Part shown: positions 13,601 to 28,600 of the stretch, one piece after another
How positions within the stretch are numbered: the stretch's first letter is position 1
Layout of the letters: each line of letters starts with the position of its first letter
Assembly: GCA_031002005.1 (NCBI GenBank)
Contig: CM061921.1
Location: forward strand, 149,701,283 to 149,765,282
Source: Vandiemenella viatica
Taxonomy: Eukaryota > Arthropoda > Insecta > Orthoptera > Morabidae
Length of the DNA: 64,000 nucleotides
Reading direction: 5' to 3'
Position numbers and translations under genes: made by a program
Notes under the pieces: generated by a model
What the model saw: the letters and a program-made list of their open reading frames with translations, nothing else
What the model was told of the DNA's origin: nothing
The model's database searches: none

Positions 13601-16600
13601 TGTCATTTCCATAGATTGGTAGATCGTCATAAGGATTAATGGCAACCAATACTATCCCTGAAATAAATAAAACCTGACATTGGACATTTTATAATATATC
13701 TATTCTGTTGTAAAAACTGAATCTGTTCTTTTTTTAATATTCTAGTCATGAAATTATAACCTCCAGATCTGAAAGTAAGAGACATAAGATGCATTAAAAA
13801 TAGAACGGAGAAAAAAAATCCAAGATCACATAAATTGAAGATTTCAATTAAATGAATATTAAAGAGAATTTACCAGCACTTAAGTAACATATGACTTAAC
13901 TAAAATCAATACATCAATTAACATATAGATAAAAGGTATTAGGAATTTAAGTAATGAAACAAACATCATAACTAATGCATAAAACAGAGGTATCAAAAAA
14001 CTGATTGCACTGAAAGAAAAATTAAAAGAAATAATAAAAAATATTACCTGGAGGCTAGATAGAAATAAAATAAATAAAACTTAAGCACTTTCAACAACAG
14101 CCTACATTAAAAACAATTTTAAATACAAATCAATTAAAAACTGATTAATTACATAATGTGAAACAGAATATTACAAACCTAAAAGCACCACTAACACCTG
14201 TTTACACTTAAATGAATAAAAGAAACTGTCAAAATGGTAGAAATGCAGCAAATAAAGAAGAGCAGGAAGAAGTGTAAGGGAAGAGCAGAAAGAAGGAAAA
14301 ATAGAAGCAGAGAGAGGATAAAATGCAACTGAAGAACCTATTTCAGACAAAAAGAGGTGAAGAAAATCTTGGGACACAGAGAGAAAGAGGAGAAAACTCT
14401 TTTCATTGCTCTGTGCAAGACGAAAGCTTATGCTTGGGGTGGAGCATAAACACGTTGTCTTAACTATAACCGTGTGTAGCCTTGGTTGTAACAGTTTTGA
14501 CTTAGTTAAGATGATATGATCGCCACATAGGTTTTTAACCAGAAAACTATGAAAAGGTAAAGTTCAATAATGATAAATAGTTCATTGCCATTTAAAAGTA
14601 TATTCTTCCAAAAGTTCACAAAGCCAAAAACTGTACAGGCAATCAGACGAATTTTCCAAAGTAATGTTTTACAAGTCCGCTTAACCAGTCGAGCCAGACC
14701 ACATCCCAATAGATCAAACTTCTAGTTGTAGTAATTTAACAAAAGAGAATCACACGCTCCCATTGTTCAACAGCTTAGTAAAATCAAACAATCCCGAGGC
14801 CTCACTTGGAGAAATACTATTTTAATTCAACATAATAGTTGACTTGAATAAAAGAAGTGGCATTATTCCAAAATAAAACTTTCACTGATGTGCTAGATAT
14901 AAAACTTTCCTGCCTACTGAGCTACATGCTATTGCGTTCGCGGTTCCTGGCAGACTGAGCGGCGAACAACTGCACGCACGGTCCTATATTCACATAGCAC
15001 TTCCTGCTTCTCGAATATTCCTAGCGACTGCTTTCTCACGCGAACCGTCAGAATGTATCTACTTCCTCGTTCCCAGGGGTGGCTGATCAGATATGAAATC
15101 ACACGTCTGAAGTCCTAACATTGGCTAATCTGACCTTGAAATTAAAAATAATTCGATCTGCTTGAAACTCTACAAATCGCTAGATCTTTAAATAAACGTT
15201 AACTTTAGTTATTATGAAAAATATCCTAAATTTAATGCTTTAGCTGAAAATAAATAATTTAGATAGAAACTTCCACTCCAAGCGAATGCCGAAAACTGAT
15301 GAAATTGAAAAAAATTGAAAATACTACTATCTTAAAACTGAACTGCTTTCTAACTTGAATAAACATAAAAAATGACTATAAAAATGAAATGCAATAATAT
15401 TTTATCCAATCTAACTCATGGTTCTGAGAGCAAAATTTTGCTACGCAGCTACAAAATTTAACAGATAGGTTACATGCCCTTCCAAAATTGAAGTTATTTT
15501 CTACAGAAAACTAACTGAAATTTTCTCAAAAGAAAAACTGAAAAACCTAAAAATCTCCCCTTATCTACCTACGGTTGGGGCTGGTCTGCCATTCATATTT
15601 CTTTCACTCTCTCACTTATACCACAAAAATTTGCGAAATATTATGGCATCAATAATATCATCAATCAAATCAAATAAACATTTTAAATTGTCTCACATAT
15701 TTGAAAATTTTCAAAATATTTTTGTTTGAGTCAATGGTCATTTTGAGTGTCCATTTTAAATGTTCATGTTAAATATTTTTGTCATCTATAAACATGAGAG
15801 AAAAACAAAAAACACTCATAAAATATTACACAACTGAAAAAAAATGTTCATTTTAAGTGTTCAAGTCAAATGTTTTGGTTACCTAAAACTGACAGAAAAT
15901 CACAAAAATCACTTTTCACATAACCAAAAATGTGTCATTTTTGCTAAAAATTTCACTTAACATCTTGGCTGACTCACATTTGAATTTAGTTTGTACTGTG
16001 TTTTCCACCTTAATAGTCAATACAGATTCTAATGTTTACATATAAACAAAAGTTCAATCAATGTTTTGCCATTACAGTAGAACTCCAATTATCCGAATCG
16101 CTTATTATCTGAATCACTTAAGGCAAGTCACATTAAGACGTGCGTAGAACAAGTTGAAAGTCATATCAACTGAAGAAGAGAAGGAAAAGGAGAAAAAGAA
16201 GCTCAAGAAAAGGAAAGGGAAGAGACAGGAGAAGATAGGAATGACATGTCCCTTGAGGAATTCAGCAACATTCTTCTGAAAATTCCTGGATGTTCAGAAG
16301 TTAGTACTGAAGATTTAAGGAGAGTGGGTGGTGTGCGATTCGTCATACCCTGGGTATGAAATTCTAAATGATGATGAACTTATTGAAAGTGTGAGAGAAG
16401 AAAGTGACGAGGAACAAGATGACCTTAATGTTGAAGTTGAAACGGACATGAGACCATCAGCCAACCAAGCATTTGCTGGCCTTGAAACTGCGTTGAAGTG
16501 AAGTGTCAGCCCGAGTGTGACAACATGCTGCCCGAAAATGGATGAATACAACTTACTTTGTTCAGCAAGCAATGACTTATTTACAGTACAGTACATACAT

Positions 16601-19600
16601 ACTGTACTGATGTACAGCAGTTGTAAGTGTGCTTAACATATAAAAGTCTTGCCTTTAATTTAATTAATTAAAAACTTTTTTAAAAAATAATTTTTTCACC
16701 CATTTTCAACATACATACAGTAATTAATTAAAATAGATCCTTTTTCGGAAAAATCCAATTATCCGAAATTTTGATTATCTGAATGAGGTCCGGTCCCAAT
16801 TGATTTGGATAATTGGAGTTCTACTGTATTATGTGTGAAAACTTGTCCGTATGCACAAATGTTCAATTACATATGATGAACACTTTCAAAAAATAAACTC
16901 CAGCAATAAGACCTTTATGCTCACTTTAAAGGTGAGGTTAAAAGATAGAACAGTTACTTAACAAAGATGATGGCAAGGTGGTGTGGACATGCAAAAATCA
17001 AAGATCAAACTCAAAACATTTACTCTGTGTGTCATCAAACCTAACCCCATTGCCAACATTTCTGTTCCTTCCTCTACACATGTCCATGTTTCCCCATAGA
17101 TAATTAAATTTTGCACATCAGAAAGATAAATAATTCCAGTTTGTAGTTATATTGTAAATTTTAGTGACGAGTATAAAGTAACTGTAATAAAATCTGTGGA
17201 AATAGCAAGTCTGTTTAATTGATAAGATACGAAAGTGCAAGTTTATAAAGGTATTCTACAAATCAGATACTCGTCACTGAATACTGGATGACATCATGAA
17301 TCTGATGTAAACATTTGTATGTTATTAAAGATTAGCTGCAGTTAATTTTTTTATTCATATTAACAACATTTTAACAGTCATACATAGCTAATCTGTTAGT
17401 TGTGTTAAGAGGCTTGCTGTTCAACTGCACTACCATTTGCACACTCTTAAGATTAATGATACTCCACACAAACCACTGTTTGTAACTGTGTCAACTCTTA
17501 ACATTAAAATTTTAGAAATGGAAACACTTCAATAAAGTTGTGTTGATAATACAGGAAGTGTGAAAAAGTTGAAATAATATCAACTACCACTTAAATGGAA
17601 CAATATTACCATTTATATCATTTGGGCTACAAATGAAAGGAAAAACTTACATTCAAACAAAACTAACATTATTTGAAATCAGAAAAGTAAATGACTTCAA
17701 ATTCTGAATTGGGTGAGTGATCAAAACCAACTACGATACCTTAAATGGAAAAGAGAAAAGACAGAAGTGAGAAAACCAGTTGCTTTATGAGAATTACAAT
17801 CCACCTGCAGTTATGGTTTTTTATGGTAATGAACAATTTTTAAAAAATTGAAAAATAGACACTATAGAAATTCTCATAAACCAATCCCATGAAACTACTA
17901 AAAATCAGTATGTTGGGGATATAGCACAAATAATCAGCAAAACTTTGCTCTAAAGACACAAGATCAATTCCAAAGAGTTTCTTTCTTTATTCCTTCTTTC
18001 TGCTTTAAGGCCTATCAACATTGAGGTTAACTGTGAACCAATGGTGGAAAAGCGTATGAAAGAATCTAGTACTGACCTTTGAAAGAACTATCCTGGCATT
18101 TGCCTAGAATGATTTAAAAAAAACATAGAAAACTAAAATGTAGATAGGTAGATTGGAGATCAAATCTGCGTCCTCCCAAATGCCAGACATTAGCCAAAAA
18201 GTTCAACCTGAAGATTCCACCATTAGTAATCTTTTCATGATTCCAAAATACAAATAATCTAAATCAGTACCTTTTTAAAAGCCCACAAGTGTCGCTTGGA
18301 GGCGCCACATATGAGGAAGGTCCGAAAAGTACTTAGCCTACAAAAGAAAAAACGAAAATTTTGGGAAAGTGACAATTTATTTCTCAATATAGTCTCCTTT
18401 TAGCTTGATACACTTGACCAGCGATGCTCCAACTTCTTTAACCCGTCTGAAAAATACGTTTTCTGGAGATCTGCAAAGCAGGCCTCCATGCCGACGGCTT
18501 TCTCATGCCAAAAATTTCATGCAAGATATGACCCACGCGGTCTTTTGAGATGCCTACTGTCCCAGCAATCTCGCGCACCTTCAATCGGCGGTCTCCATCT
18601 CTTAAAGACCTCGCTGTTAGGGAGACATTAAGCAGATAAAAAAAAACCGGCAGTCTGCCAATACGAGATCGTGGTTTTTTGTCACGTTATCCTCCATGGT
18701 ACCCATTTTCGGGGCTCATGGGCATGGTTCATCAAAAACTGACGTGTAACCACATTGAAATTTTTGACAGTCACCCGCCATCAAAGGAGACGAGTCCTTC
18801 AACACAGCATCCAAGCACTCTTTGATTTCACTGCGCAATTTTCCTTCCAAAAACAAGAATCTAATCACCGACCGATATTGCTCTTGTTCCATTTTTCTAA
18901 AATTCGCGGACACACCCACTTTCACACGCAATCAAAACAAAACTACAAGTCCGATTTGGCTGAAATTTTAACAATAGCCGTCTAAGATAATGTACTACAC
19001 GATAATAAATTTCTCTGGCAACAGTGGTGCCATCGGGAAGAGAGGCTAAGTACTTATCGGACCTACCTCGTACCAGAATAGGGAGGTACTGTGGACAGGA
19101 TCAAGGCCTGGTTGCCCCATACCAGCCAGTCCATCCCGATTGCAGTTTTTAGGCAGTTTTCCACAACTATCAAGGCAAATGCTGGGAAAGTCCCAAATCT
19201 CTGCCTCAAAAGCTATGCACTACAGAAACAAATATTACTCATAGCGCACACAGAACATAGTTGCACATTTTACAGACAGATGGCAACACAATCACTTCCC
19301 ACATCAAACCATGAAAGGCCTAGCAAGCTGGCAGTTTGACAAAGACACATGTTCAAGAATACAATAGGTTTGAAACTATTTTAAAAGAAATGAATAGTAA
19401 CATATAAAAAAAACTAAGGATGACAGTGGCACTGAAGAACAGAGACCACCAGGTTTAGTAAAACCAAATTGAGAAATATAAAAATTCAGCTTCAGCTGAT
19501 CAGGCACGATACTATATACAGACAGGGAAGATGACTGTCAGTTTCCATGACTGAAAGCATTGATTTGTGGATATGAGGTTACACAAGCTATATTTGCAAT

Positions 19601-22600
19601 AAAAAGTTGACTTAAACCATCATATGTAGTTGATGTGATTTAGAAGTATTTGATAAGATTCAACAGAAGACCGAGTACTGGTCCACAGTTATATTCAGAA
19701 GTAGACACTTTGACAGTAATAGTCTCCAATTGACAGTAGGCCACATGTCATAACTGCCTCAAGCAACTGACTAATTATAGAAAGAAATTATCATCAGATA
19801 CAACTTTTTAAAAATCCAAATCTACATAATTCAAGTATATAAAAATAAAAAAGTAGAAAGTTCTAACATAATTACTTATTCTGCAATTCTGATTATAATT
19901 ACACTGAAGGATGATTGGCTGATCATTTAAATACACATTTAAAGTTGAATTAATGTACAACACAAAAATTTTTAACATTTATTCACAAACTAGAATTTGC
20001 AATGAATTGCACTAAAAAGAGGTCTCATAATTTTAAGCAGCTTGAAACTTCAATCCTAGGAGTTATGAATACACAATAGATTTACATGCCACATCACTAA
20101 GCAATCCCTATGAAAGCACTTGTCAGGATAGGTTGTGCAGTATCCTTGGTATATGCAGCAATATTTTTCAGAGCACAAAATTAGAGTCCTTTCCAAAGTA
20201 AAGGAGCAGTAATTAGTCCTTGCTTAGTTCACTGACAACAGTAAAAATACATCTGAAAACACCACCAACATGTTACTGAACATTAAACTGCACAATGTAA
20301 AACAGAAACTTCTTATAAATCGAATATAACATTCTCTGGCATCCCATCAGTAAAACACATCAATTTGAACTTATGTTTCGAAGTCACTCTGAGACTTCGT
20401 CTTCTAATGAAGTTGTGTGTTCCTGGAGAGACCACCCTTATAAAACTCGTGTGTCAACAATTGCCGGTGATGTCAGAGAAACGTGCACTGAGCACCTCCC
20501 CTTGCAGAGGTGGTGGGGCCAGAAGCGTAGTGGGTGGGACGAGTTGGACAGCGGAGCAGAAGTCCGAGCTGCTGAACGGAGCATGTTACCAGATGATCTT
20601 GATGGCTCTGTCTCTTCCCTTTTAAATGAAATAACTGGATTCCATGCTGAACTAAGTTGATCCCAGCATCGCTGTTTGCAATATCTTCTGTGAGACAAAT
20701 CTCTGTAGCTTCCTTAATTACACATTATCAGTATCTTTTTGTGGCTAATATTTGTAACTCAGCAAAGCCAATCCAATGTGTTTGCTCTATACTGTGCAAG
20801 GCTACCACTGACTGAAAAATTGAACATACCATTTGCCCAATGTACTGCTGTAGATCCAGTGCAGAGTAAATCCCTTATCTTTCTGGGTGAAGGGATGAAT
20901 GTCTTGACAATGGCTTTGCCAAATGATCTGTTGTTTTGTGCTGAAGTCACTCCAGCATATGGTATAAAGGCATATTGTGCAGCCTCTTGTTTCCTTACCT
21001 CTCTTGCCTTTCTTGCAAAAAGTCCTATTAATCTGGGCTTCAGTGTATCCATTCATGTGGAATTCACATCACAGATGGTTCAGTTCTGCTGAAAGGCTAA
21101 CAGTTTCTAACAAAGTGTAATTTTTTAAAAAGTGTAATTTGTTCATCACTATCACCATCATCACATCAAAAACCACCACCAATAATGTAATTGCAATCAC
21201 TTTAAAAGTCTTTTCAGCAGCACCAATATTTTCTCTTCATAATTACAAAAGCCACGCTGAATCTTTTAACATTAAATGCACTCACTCATGACAGCAAAAT
21301 TGACACACTAAGCTAGATCCGAAATAAAGTACGGTATCTCACCGTGAAGGAAAAAGCCAATACTGCATATATATCACAAGTCAATACCTGTTTTTCATGG
21401 AGAATACTATGCAACAATAAATTTCATCCTCATGCAACATCAAGTGAAACTACCCCTAACTTTTTCAGTAGAATAAATTAATTGCATACCATGATACATA
21501 AAAGGGTAGTTTGGCTATCAAGTAACAGTGTTTCACATTCTGTTTTGGGACCAGCACTTTCATATGGAATCTGAGACATCAACCATCCTGCCGTACTCAT
21601 TGATTAAACTGAAGCTTATTAAAATTCCTGGTCACACCAGAATTTGAATCTGGACTTTGAGTTTTGCAGGCGATTGCCTTAATTACTAAGCTACCAAACT
21701 GCTCACTTTTGCTCTCAACACTTGCCATTAAAAAACTGATTATATTAAGCTAATTAAAAAAGTATTATGTGCAAATGACTTTCACTTAGCATTTTGGATT
21801 TTCAAAAGAAATAAGTATGCAGAGAGTAAACTCATCCCTTACTAAAATTGAAGACATTACGGTTGTTATGATACACATAAAAACATGAACACAATATTTT
21901 GGGTAATCAATTAGTAATGGGGAAGAGAAATGAGACACACAGCAAGGGTGATGGGTGTATACACCCAATATTGCCAAAACAAACGAACAAGTGTTGAATG
22001 TTTGGGACAAAGTAGAAGTGTTGGAGAAGAGCACAAATCAAACAATAGATTACCTTGAGAAAGTAATTGGAAATATATTGGATTGTGTTAATTTTTGTGT
22101 TCCTGCCTTCACCTTTGGGAAGAGATAGTTTAAATTTCCTAACCTCCTTTTTCTCATATCGTCTTAAAGCATTCTCCCTCCTATTACTGATATCAGTATT
22201 TTAGATTCTCTATTACAAAAAGAGTATTATTTAAAAATGGTAGTAAAACAGTGTTGGGTATATAAAAAAAAGGTTGTTCCAGAAGAAAACCAAAATTTAA
22301 TTAACAAGTCTATTAAATAATTCAGAACTATTCTGCAACAATACATACATTTAATGACTGCTAATTTTTGATGTGCAACTTTTTATCTTTCCTAAGTTAG
22401 TGCTGAAATGAAAAATAACAACAGGTAGTTAGTGCAGAGTTAGTAGGTTCATACTTACCACAATATGTGTATATTGAACTCTTCTGACAAAACCGAACTT
22501 GTAGGTTAAACAACACAGCTGGCTCATGAAGATATGACAGGGAAGTTAAATCATTTTCACCAATCAAAATGGGTGGATTTCGTAATGGTGGAAGTTTTTC

Positions 22601-25600
22601 ATCAGATTCAATTTTTAGTTCATGTATCTATAACCAACATGTTAAATCACAACTTCACAACTTAAGAAGCTCACAAAAACAATCATATTAGTTATTAAAA
22701 AATATAATGTTTATGTCTACTGGGATTTCAAACAATGCAAGTTAAAAGGGAAAAACAATTTTCTATATTAAAAATTAGTCACTAAAATAAACACAGCAGT
22801 GAGCAATTTACCTCCCCCCCCTTTTTTCCCCTTATACTGGCTAACATATGCTAGATAAAATTCCCTTATGGCTAGTATGAGTGTGGCCAGGGTGTAGCAG
22901 GGTGGAGCACTTGTCCCAACCTGGCTCCCTCCCTCATGTAGCCATGCAAAAAATATATGAAAATAAAAATTTCCACTTTTATTTAATTTACTTTTTGAAA
23001 CTGACACACTGTGCATTAGATCAAGGTCTGGTGGATGCGTACTCTGATAATATGGTGGTCATACCCACTTGTGCATTTTCATTATAGCTAACAAACACTG
23101 CAAAAAAAGTTTGAAAAAGAAATTTTGCCAAAATTTAGCCAGAACCCTCACATACTAGGGCTTAAATAAGTCAGTTGAGTGTTTAATTTTTGTTGTTGAA
23201 GAAAAACCATTTTCAACAAGTATTTTTACTAATTTTCCTTGTTTTTGCCCCACCCTGAAGCTAATCCCAGCAATGCCCTTGATGGCTATTATTTCATGTA
23301 AAATTATTGTCAATTTTAGGAACTGACAAAAAGTGAATTAGGATTAGAACAGTTAAGCCATAAGTGACAAATGAAAATTTGAGACAAACACATCAAACAA
23401 AAAAAGCCATTTATCTTGATGACAAAATAAATTACCTTTGTGAATGATACCATTGAGATAAGTGATTTTGTTGGCAAGTCACACATTTCAAGATGTGTGC
23501 TGGCACAGATGAAAGGGAGTAATTAAAGGATTATGTTCAAGAGTATCAAGTAAGAGTTGGCAACACAAAAATGGTTGTAGTGGAAAATAATTGTTCAGTT
23601 GAGATGAGAAGGAAGTGTCTAGCACTTAGGGCATCTTAGTACACCAAAACTCCCATCTGTGAAATTTGGCAGGTTTTGTATATTTTGGTAGGGAAGTCAC
23701 TGACCATGCCTAAAGCAAGTATTTAAAATTGGCATGAATCAGTAAGATGATGCATGTTTCTAATTAATATCACTCATACTTGAGGACAGCTTGAAGAGCT
23801 AGTTTATGGCAAGACCATTAGCAAAGTAAGTGTAATGACTAAAAGTATGTCAATATATAACGTGTTATGTATTACATTAATGATGTCTGAAGGACACAAG
23901 CGATTCCCCAGAAAATAAGAAAGAATCAAGAGGGTGTGGTGATGGTAATCTTGCTTTACAGCACTACATTCTTATAAAGAAAGGAAACTCAGTGTATCTG
24001 AGACTATTTCAAATCAGTATTTGTGGAGAATCAGATTTTTTTTGAATAAAGTGTGAGCATGGCAAAGTGCATATGAAGGAGAAGCTTGAGTTCAGGACAG
24101 GCTGGAGTAAGTTACATGCTTAGGGTAAATATAATATGCATATATTCTGGGCTTGATGAGAAAAAAAATGAGAAATAATGTATTTTTCGTAGTCTTATGT
24201 GATGGTGAAAGAGTTCTAAAATATTTGCATAAAAGGCAGAGCAAAAAATTTACACTACAGGACAGATGTGAGATATGAGGTCTTTGTGAAGAAAAATCAG
24301 TAATGAGCTACAAAATAGCTAAGATAAACATGTATTTATGTTTAGGATGCATATGTATAAAGGGTGATATAGTACTCACCTGACTATGTAAACGGGTAAG
24401 CCATATGCAATAATATATATGTATATCATCTGACAGCCCTTATAAAAAGGGACAAACATTTAAAAGCAAGAAAGAGTTCATTACGATTAATGAACTCTTT
24501 TGCTTGGAAAAAGAAAAGAGAGAGAACAATTTTACCATGATTTTAACACACAAGCCTTTTGTAATAATGCAACAAGTAAAACAAACTCCATTCAGTTAAC
24601 TGGTATTGCTCACCAATGCCCAACTAAGATATCACAGATATAACAGACAAAGCCATTTTGAGCATAGTGGATAAAATATTGCTGATTGGAGCAGAAGCAT
24701 TAACCACATACGTTTAAGCTCTAGGAAAGGAATATTTACTCTGAAAATATGAAAGAGTCACTGGAAATTGCTAAATTTAGTGTCAACCAGGCTTTATTTA
24801 TTAACAGTTCAACATGGAAAATAGCAGCAGTTGGTAATATCATAGTCGCTGTTATGAGTCAATGAAATGAACAATACAGTGAAGAGGTACAATTCTATTA
24901 CAACACAAACTTATTTAATTCCCATGATATTAACAATTCAACCATCCCTTCCGAGGTATTCCTCAAAAGAATAGTTGTACATCAGGAGGATTTCATTTAT
25001 ACTTCCATAAACTGTGGTATGTTTTCTACTGGGAGCTTTGTGTGATCTTTGCATGGTAAGAAAGGTGTTGCCATGGATTTTATACCTCTCTGAATTCAGG
25101 GGAGTATTTTCAGTCCGCATGAAAAACAAAAATCCCCAAATTAGAGTTACTGTGAAATTAATTATGGTACATAATAGTTAAGCAGAAATTATTTCATAAT
25201 CACATAACTTCAGTCAAGTAATTTTTAACTAGGTATGAAACAAGTAAATAACTACTATGGCCACAAACATCCTTATGAATGTCAGAGAATACACTGCTAT
25301 TATTCACAGTACATTATCTTCCACCTTCCTGTTATTTTTTTTTTTACATCACTAAGATGACTGCAGGTATTACTTGGCATATCACTGGAAGCAGCACCAG
25401 CACCTCCCAATTGACTACTAGGCTCTGTATCTGGAGGTGGCAGAAGTCCTTTGAAATCATTAGAAAGGCTTCCCAATGATTGCTTCATGCAATATGCTTC
25501 ATATTTTGCTAGTGTCTGTTAGTACTTTGGGCCTATATGAGTGGTGATTGGATTTAGTGCTTCTACGATATTTCAAACTGACAGTTACATTACTGTTAAT

Positions 25601-28600
25601 GGACCTGGGTATACGACTGCCTACAAATATCTGAAATAGGATGATTTAATTTATATGTCACTTCAACAGTTATCCTTTTTGAACTCTCACATCTATTTGT
25701 TGAGTCATATCACAGCAAAAATAGTATGATGTCCAGGCATTTAAGTTCCATGTGTCATGTGTAATGCATATTTACGAATATAGTTAGGTAGATTTTTCTT
25801 GAACTTCAGGGTACTGTACTTGTTAAGCACCTTAAACCCAACACAAGTGCCTTTGAATCGATTCAAAATAAAAATTGTGCAGAATGTTTACTTACCCGTC
25901 CATCTTCTGTTTGTACTTTTAGTATTTGGCTTTTGTAATCCTCAACTACCTCAGCACCTTCCCATACTTTCTCTGGATGCTGAATCCATACCCTTGAACC
26001 CTGAAACAAATTAGGATCCCCCATCAAATTAAAACGTAAGTTCTCTATAAAAGGACTAGTACAATAAAACAGATATACATTTAAAAATAAACTCTAAGGA
26101 AACGTTCCATACAGCAGCTGACATTACAAATAAAAAAATTATTTAATACTATACAGACAGAATTTATTATTTGCTGAAGTTACTCAAGTACAAAATGCAC
26201 ATTTATCAGCAGCCAGGAGTTCATTTCGAAGATTGCAGCAAACCTAGTGAGGGAAATGAAAGTTTCTTATATGTATGTAGATCAAGCTATTCAACCATTA
26301 AATAATTAACACAGTTTATGCCAGAGTAATCTACATATGGATATGAAGACTACTTGTTCTATGCAATGAATAGTTAAGGCCAGCTTTCCACCACTAATAT
26401 AAAAAATCCCTTGAGTGGTAATAAATATGCACTACTTACTGATAATAGAAGTAGTAAAAAATGCTCCACATTGCTAATTAGAAGCTTTTCTTATGAAACA
26501 CTGCTTCTATTTAGTGAATTTGTTATCTCAAAAAAATATATGTATTAATATTTCTGACCAATTTTACTACTTTCTTGTAAGTAATTCTCTGTATATATTC
26601 TTACTTTGTGGCATTCATTGGCACAAACCCCATCATTTCACAATTTCATAGCTACTACCATATCATAAAGTCATTTTCAGCATGAAAATGTACAGCCAAG
26701 TGACGCAAGTGGATTAATAAATATGTAATCTAACCCTCTGCACACCATGTTCATGTGCATATGTTTTTGTGACACACATCTCCTCGACATCAAAGTCTTT
26801 ATAGCAATAGATTAGGAACTACAATGGATGGGCCATAGAAAGCCAGTCACAGAGAGTAATTTCGACTTCATTTAATAATCTATAGGCATACCTGCAGAAG
26901 CACCTAGGTGGTTGATTGATCATGCTTTTAGCACTGCTCATTTTTACAATAAAAGTGAAATGACAGATCTTATTAGCATTTGCCTGGATGAGCTGAAGAA
27001 ACTAAAATTCTTACCCTGTGTGGGGTACAGTTGGTAGAATATGAACTTGTGAAGTTTGCCCTTTGGAGCCACTCATTTCTCTATATCTCAACGTATGCGA
27101 ATACAACTTTTTTTCTTATTTAATTCTAGAAAAAACATCTTGTGTCAAGGTAGAGCATTCTAGGGAAGAGAGAGAAAGTGATATGAGCTAGTGTAAGAAA
27201 GTAACACGTGACAAAAAGCTTAAAACAACTGATATGATGCATGAATTTTGATAAGTAGCAGTTTAACACGTCAGAGGTTCTTTAGTGCTAACTAGTTTTT
27301 TTAATCATTTTCTGATTGTACCACTGGTTCTAAGAATGTTCTCATGTGTGATCAAAAGTAACATATCTAATCTGAATATTACTCCTATTAAGTCTCTTCT
27401 TCTAATTAAACTTCATTTCCTGCACCGAGGCTCTGGAAACTAAACTGTTAAGAAGAGAGGGCCCTGATTGAGGGTTGTTTTTAGTAACCGTTAAACTTGA
27501 AGCAAAAAGAAATGATCAACGGTAGTTGCAAAGGGTAATGATAATCCAATGTGGTTAAACACTTGAAAACTTTCCCGACGAGATATAACCCACTAAGTCG
27601 TTCAGGGAAATATCGTCGCCCAATCAGATTAACCGGTGATGATAGCTATTAAAGTAGCCACGTGAAACTGTCCGAAATGTTAGTATCTGTGGTTGAATAA
27701 GGAATTAAAATGATTATTTGATGGCTTGAGGACGCAGATTAACGTTGAGACAGATTAGCAAGTAATAGGAATGAGGATTACATATAACGCATCTGGAGCT
27801 CAGTATAACAACGGAGACGTTCTCGGCGTATGTTTATAAGTCTTCACAGGTTTTTTTTTTATTATTAATACTTATGGCTTTACGCCCGGTCAACGTCGAG
27901 GTCATTAGAGGCGGGATGGGATTGGGGACAAGAAACGGGAAGGAATTCGGCCATGGCCTTTTGATGGAAGCATCCCTGCATTCGCCTGGAGTGATTTGGG
28001 GAAACAATGGAAAACCCAAATCTGGATGCCCGGACGGGGATTCGAACCGGCGTCCTCCCAAATGTGAGGCCAGAACGTTAACGATTCACCCACTACGCTC
28101 GGTCCTTCACAGGTGTACTAAACTGCACAAACAAAAATAAGTTTTTTTTCTGTCACTGGTCGGCTGGTTTGATGCAATCTTCCATCCTTCCTATCTAGCA
28201 CTAACCTCTTCATCTCAACATACCCCTTACAGCCTACATCTTCCATTATCTGCTTTATATATTCTAAACTAATAATCTTTGTGTACCTGATGTACCTCTA
28301 TAGTTCCTTGCTTAGAGTGTTCCAACCCACTAACAAATTAACCAATCCCGCATGTCGTAAAATATAACACCATACTGTCTCTTCTTTCTGTAAGACTCTT
28401 TCACAAGCTTATTTTCTCACCCATCATTTCCAAAACCTGTTCATTTCATACTTTATATGTCTACTTAATTTTCGGCACCGTTCTATAAAACCACATTTCA
28501 AATGCTTCAATTTTCTTTTTTTCTGGTAATATTCCGAAAGTCCATACTACGCTATGTTTGTCATAAAGAACCTGAACTGCACGTTTCGCAGACAGAGCAA

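Larger units (their letters stand above)
13658..22458. other. Intron 3 of the myosin V gene
   Basis: About 8.8 kb. It contains a Tigger-like element (16075-16826), a SINE A relic (18000-18195), a deleted mariner (18312-19070) and a Penelope-like fragment (about 20365-21060). 13658-16074 is AT-rich with degenerate internal TTCATTTTAAGTGTTCA-like words near 15720-15880 but no assignable element. 16827-17999, 19071-20364 and 21061-22458 show nothing recognised. Confidence 0.7.

Noticed and set aside
15720..15880. Degenerate direct repeats around TTCATTTTAAGTGTTCA
   Set aside because: Only a few loose copies in AT-rich DNA; no regular period.
22875..23290. Possible MITE bounded by GCAGGGTGG and CCCCACCC words
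   Set aside because: The two words do not extend into matching inverted repeats and no target duplication is visible.
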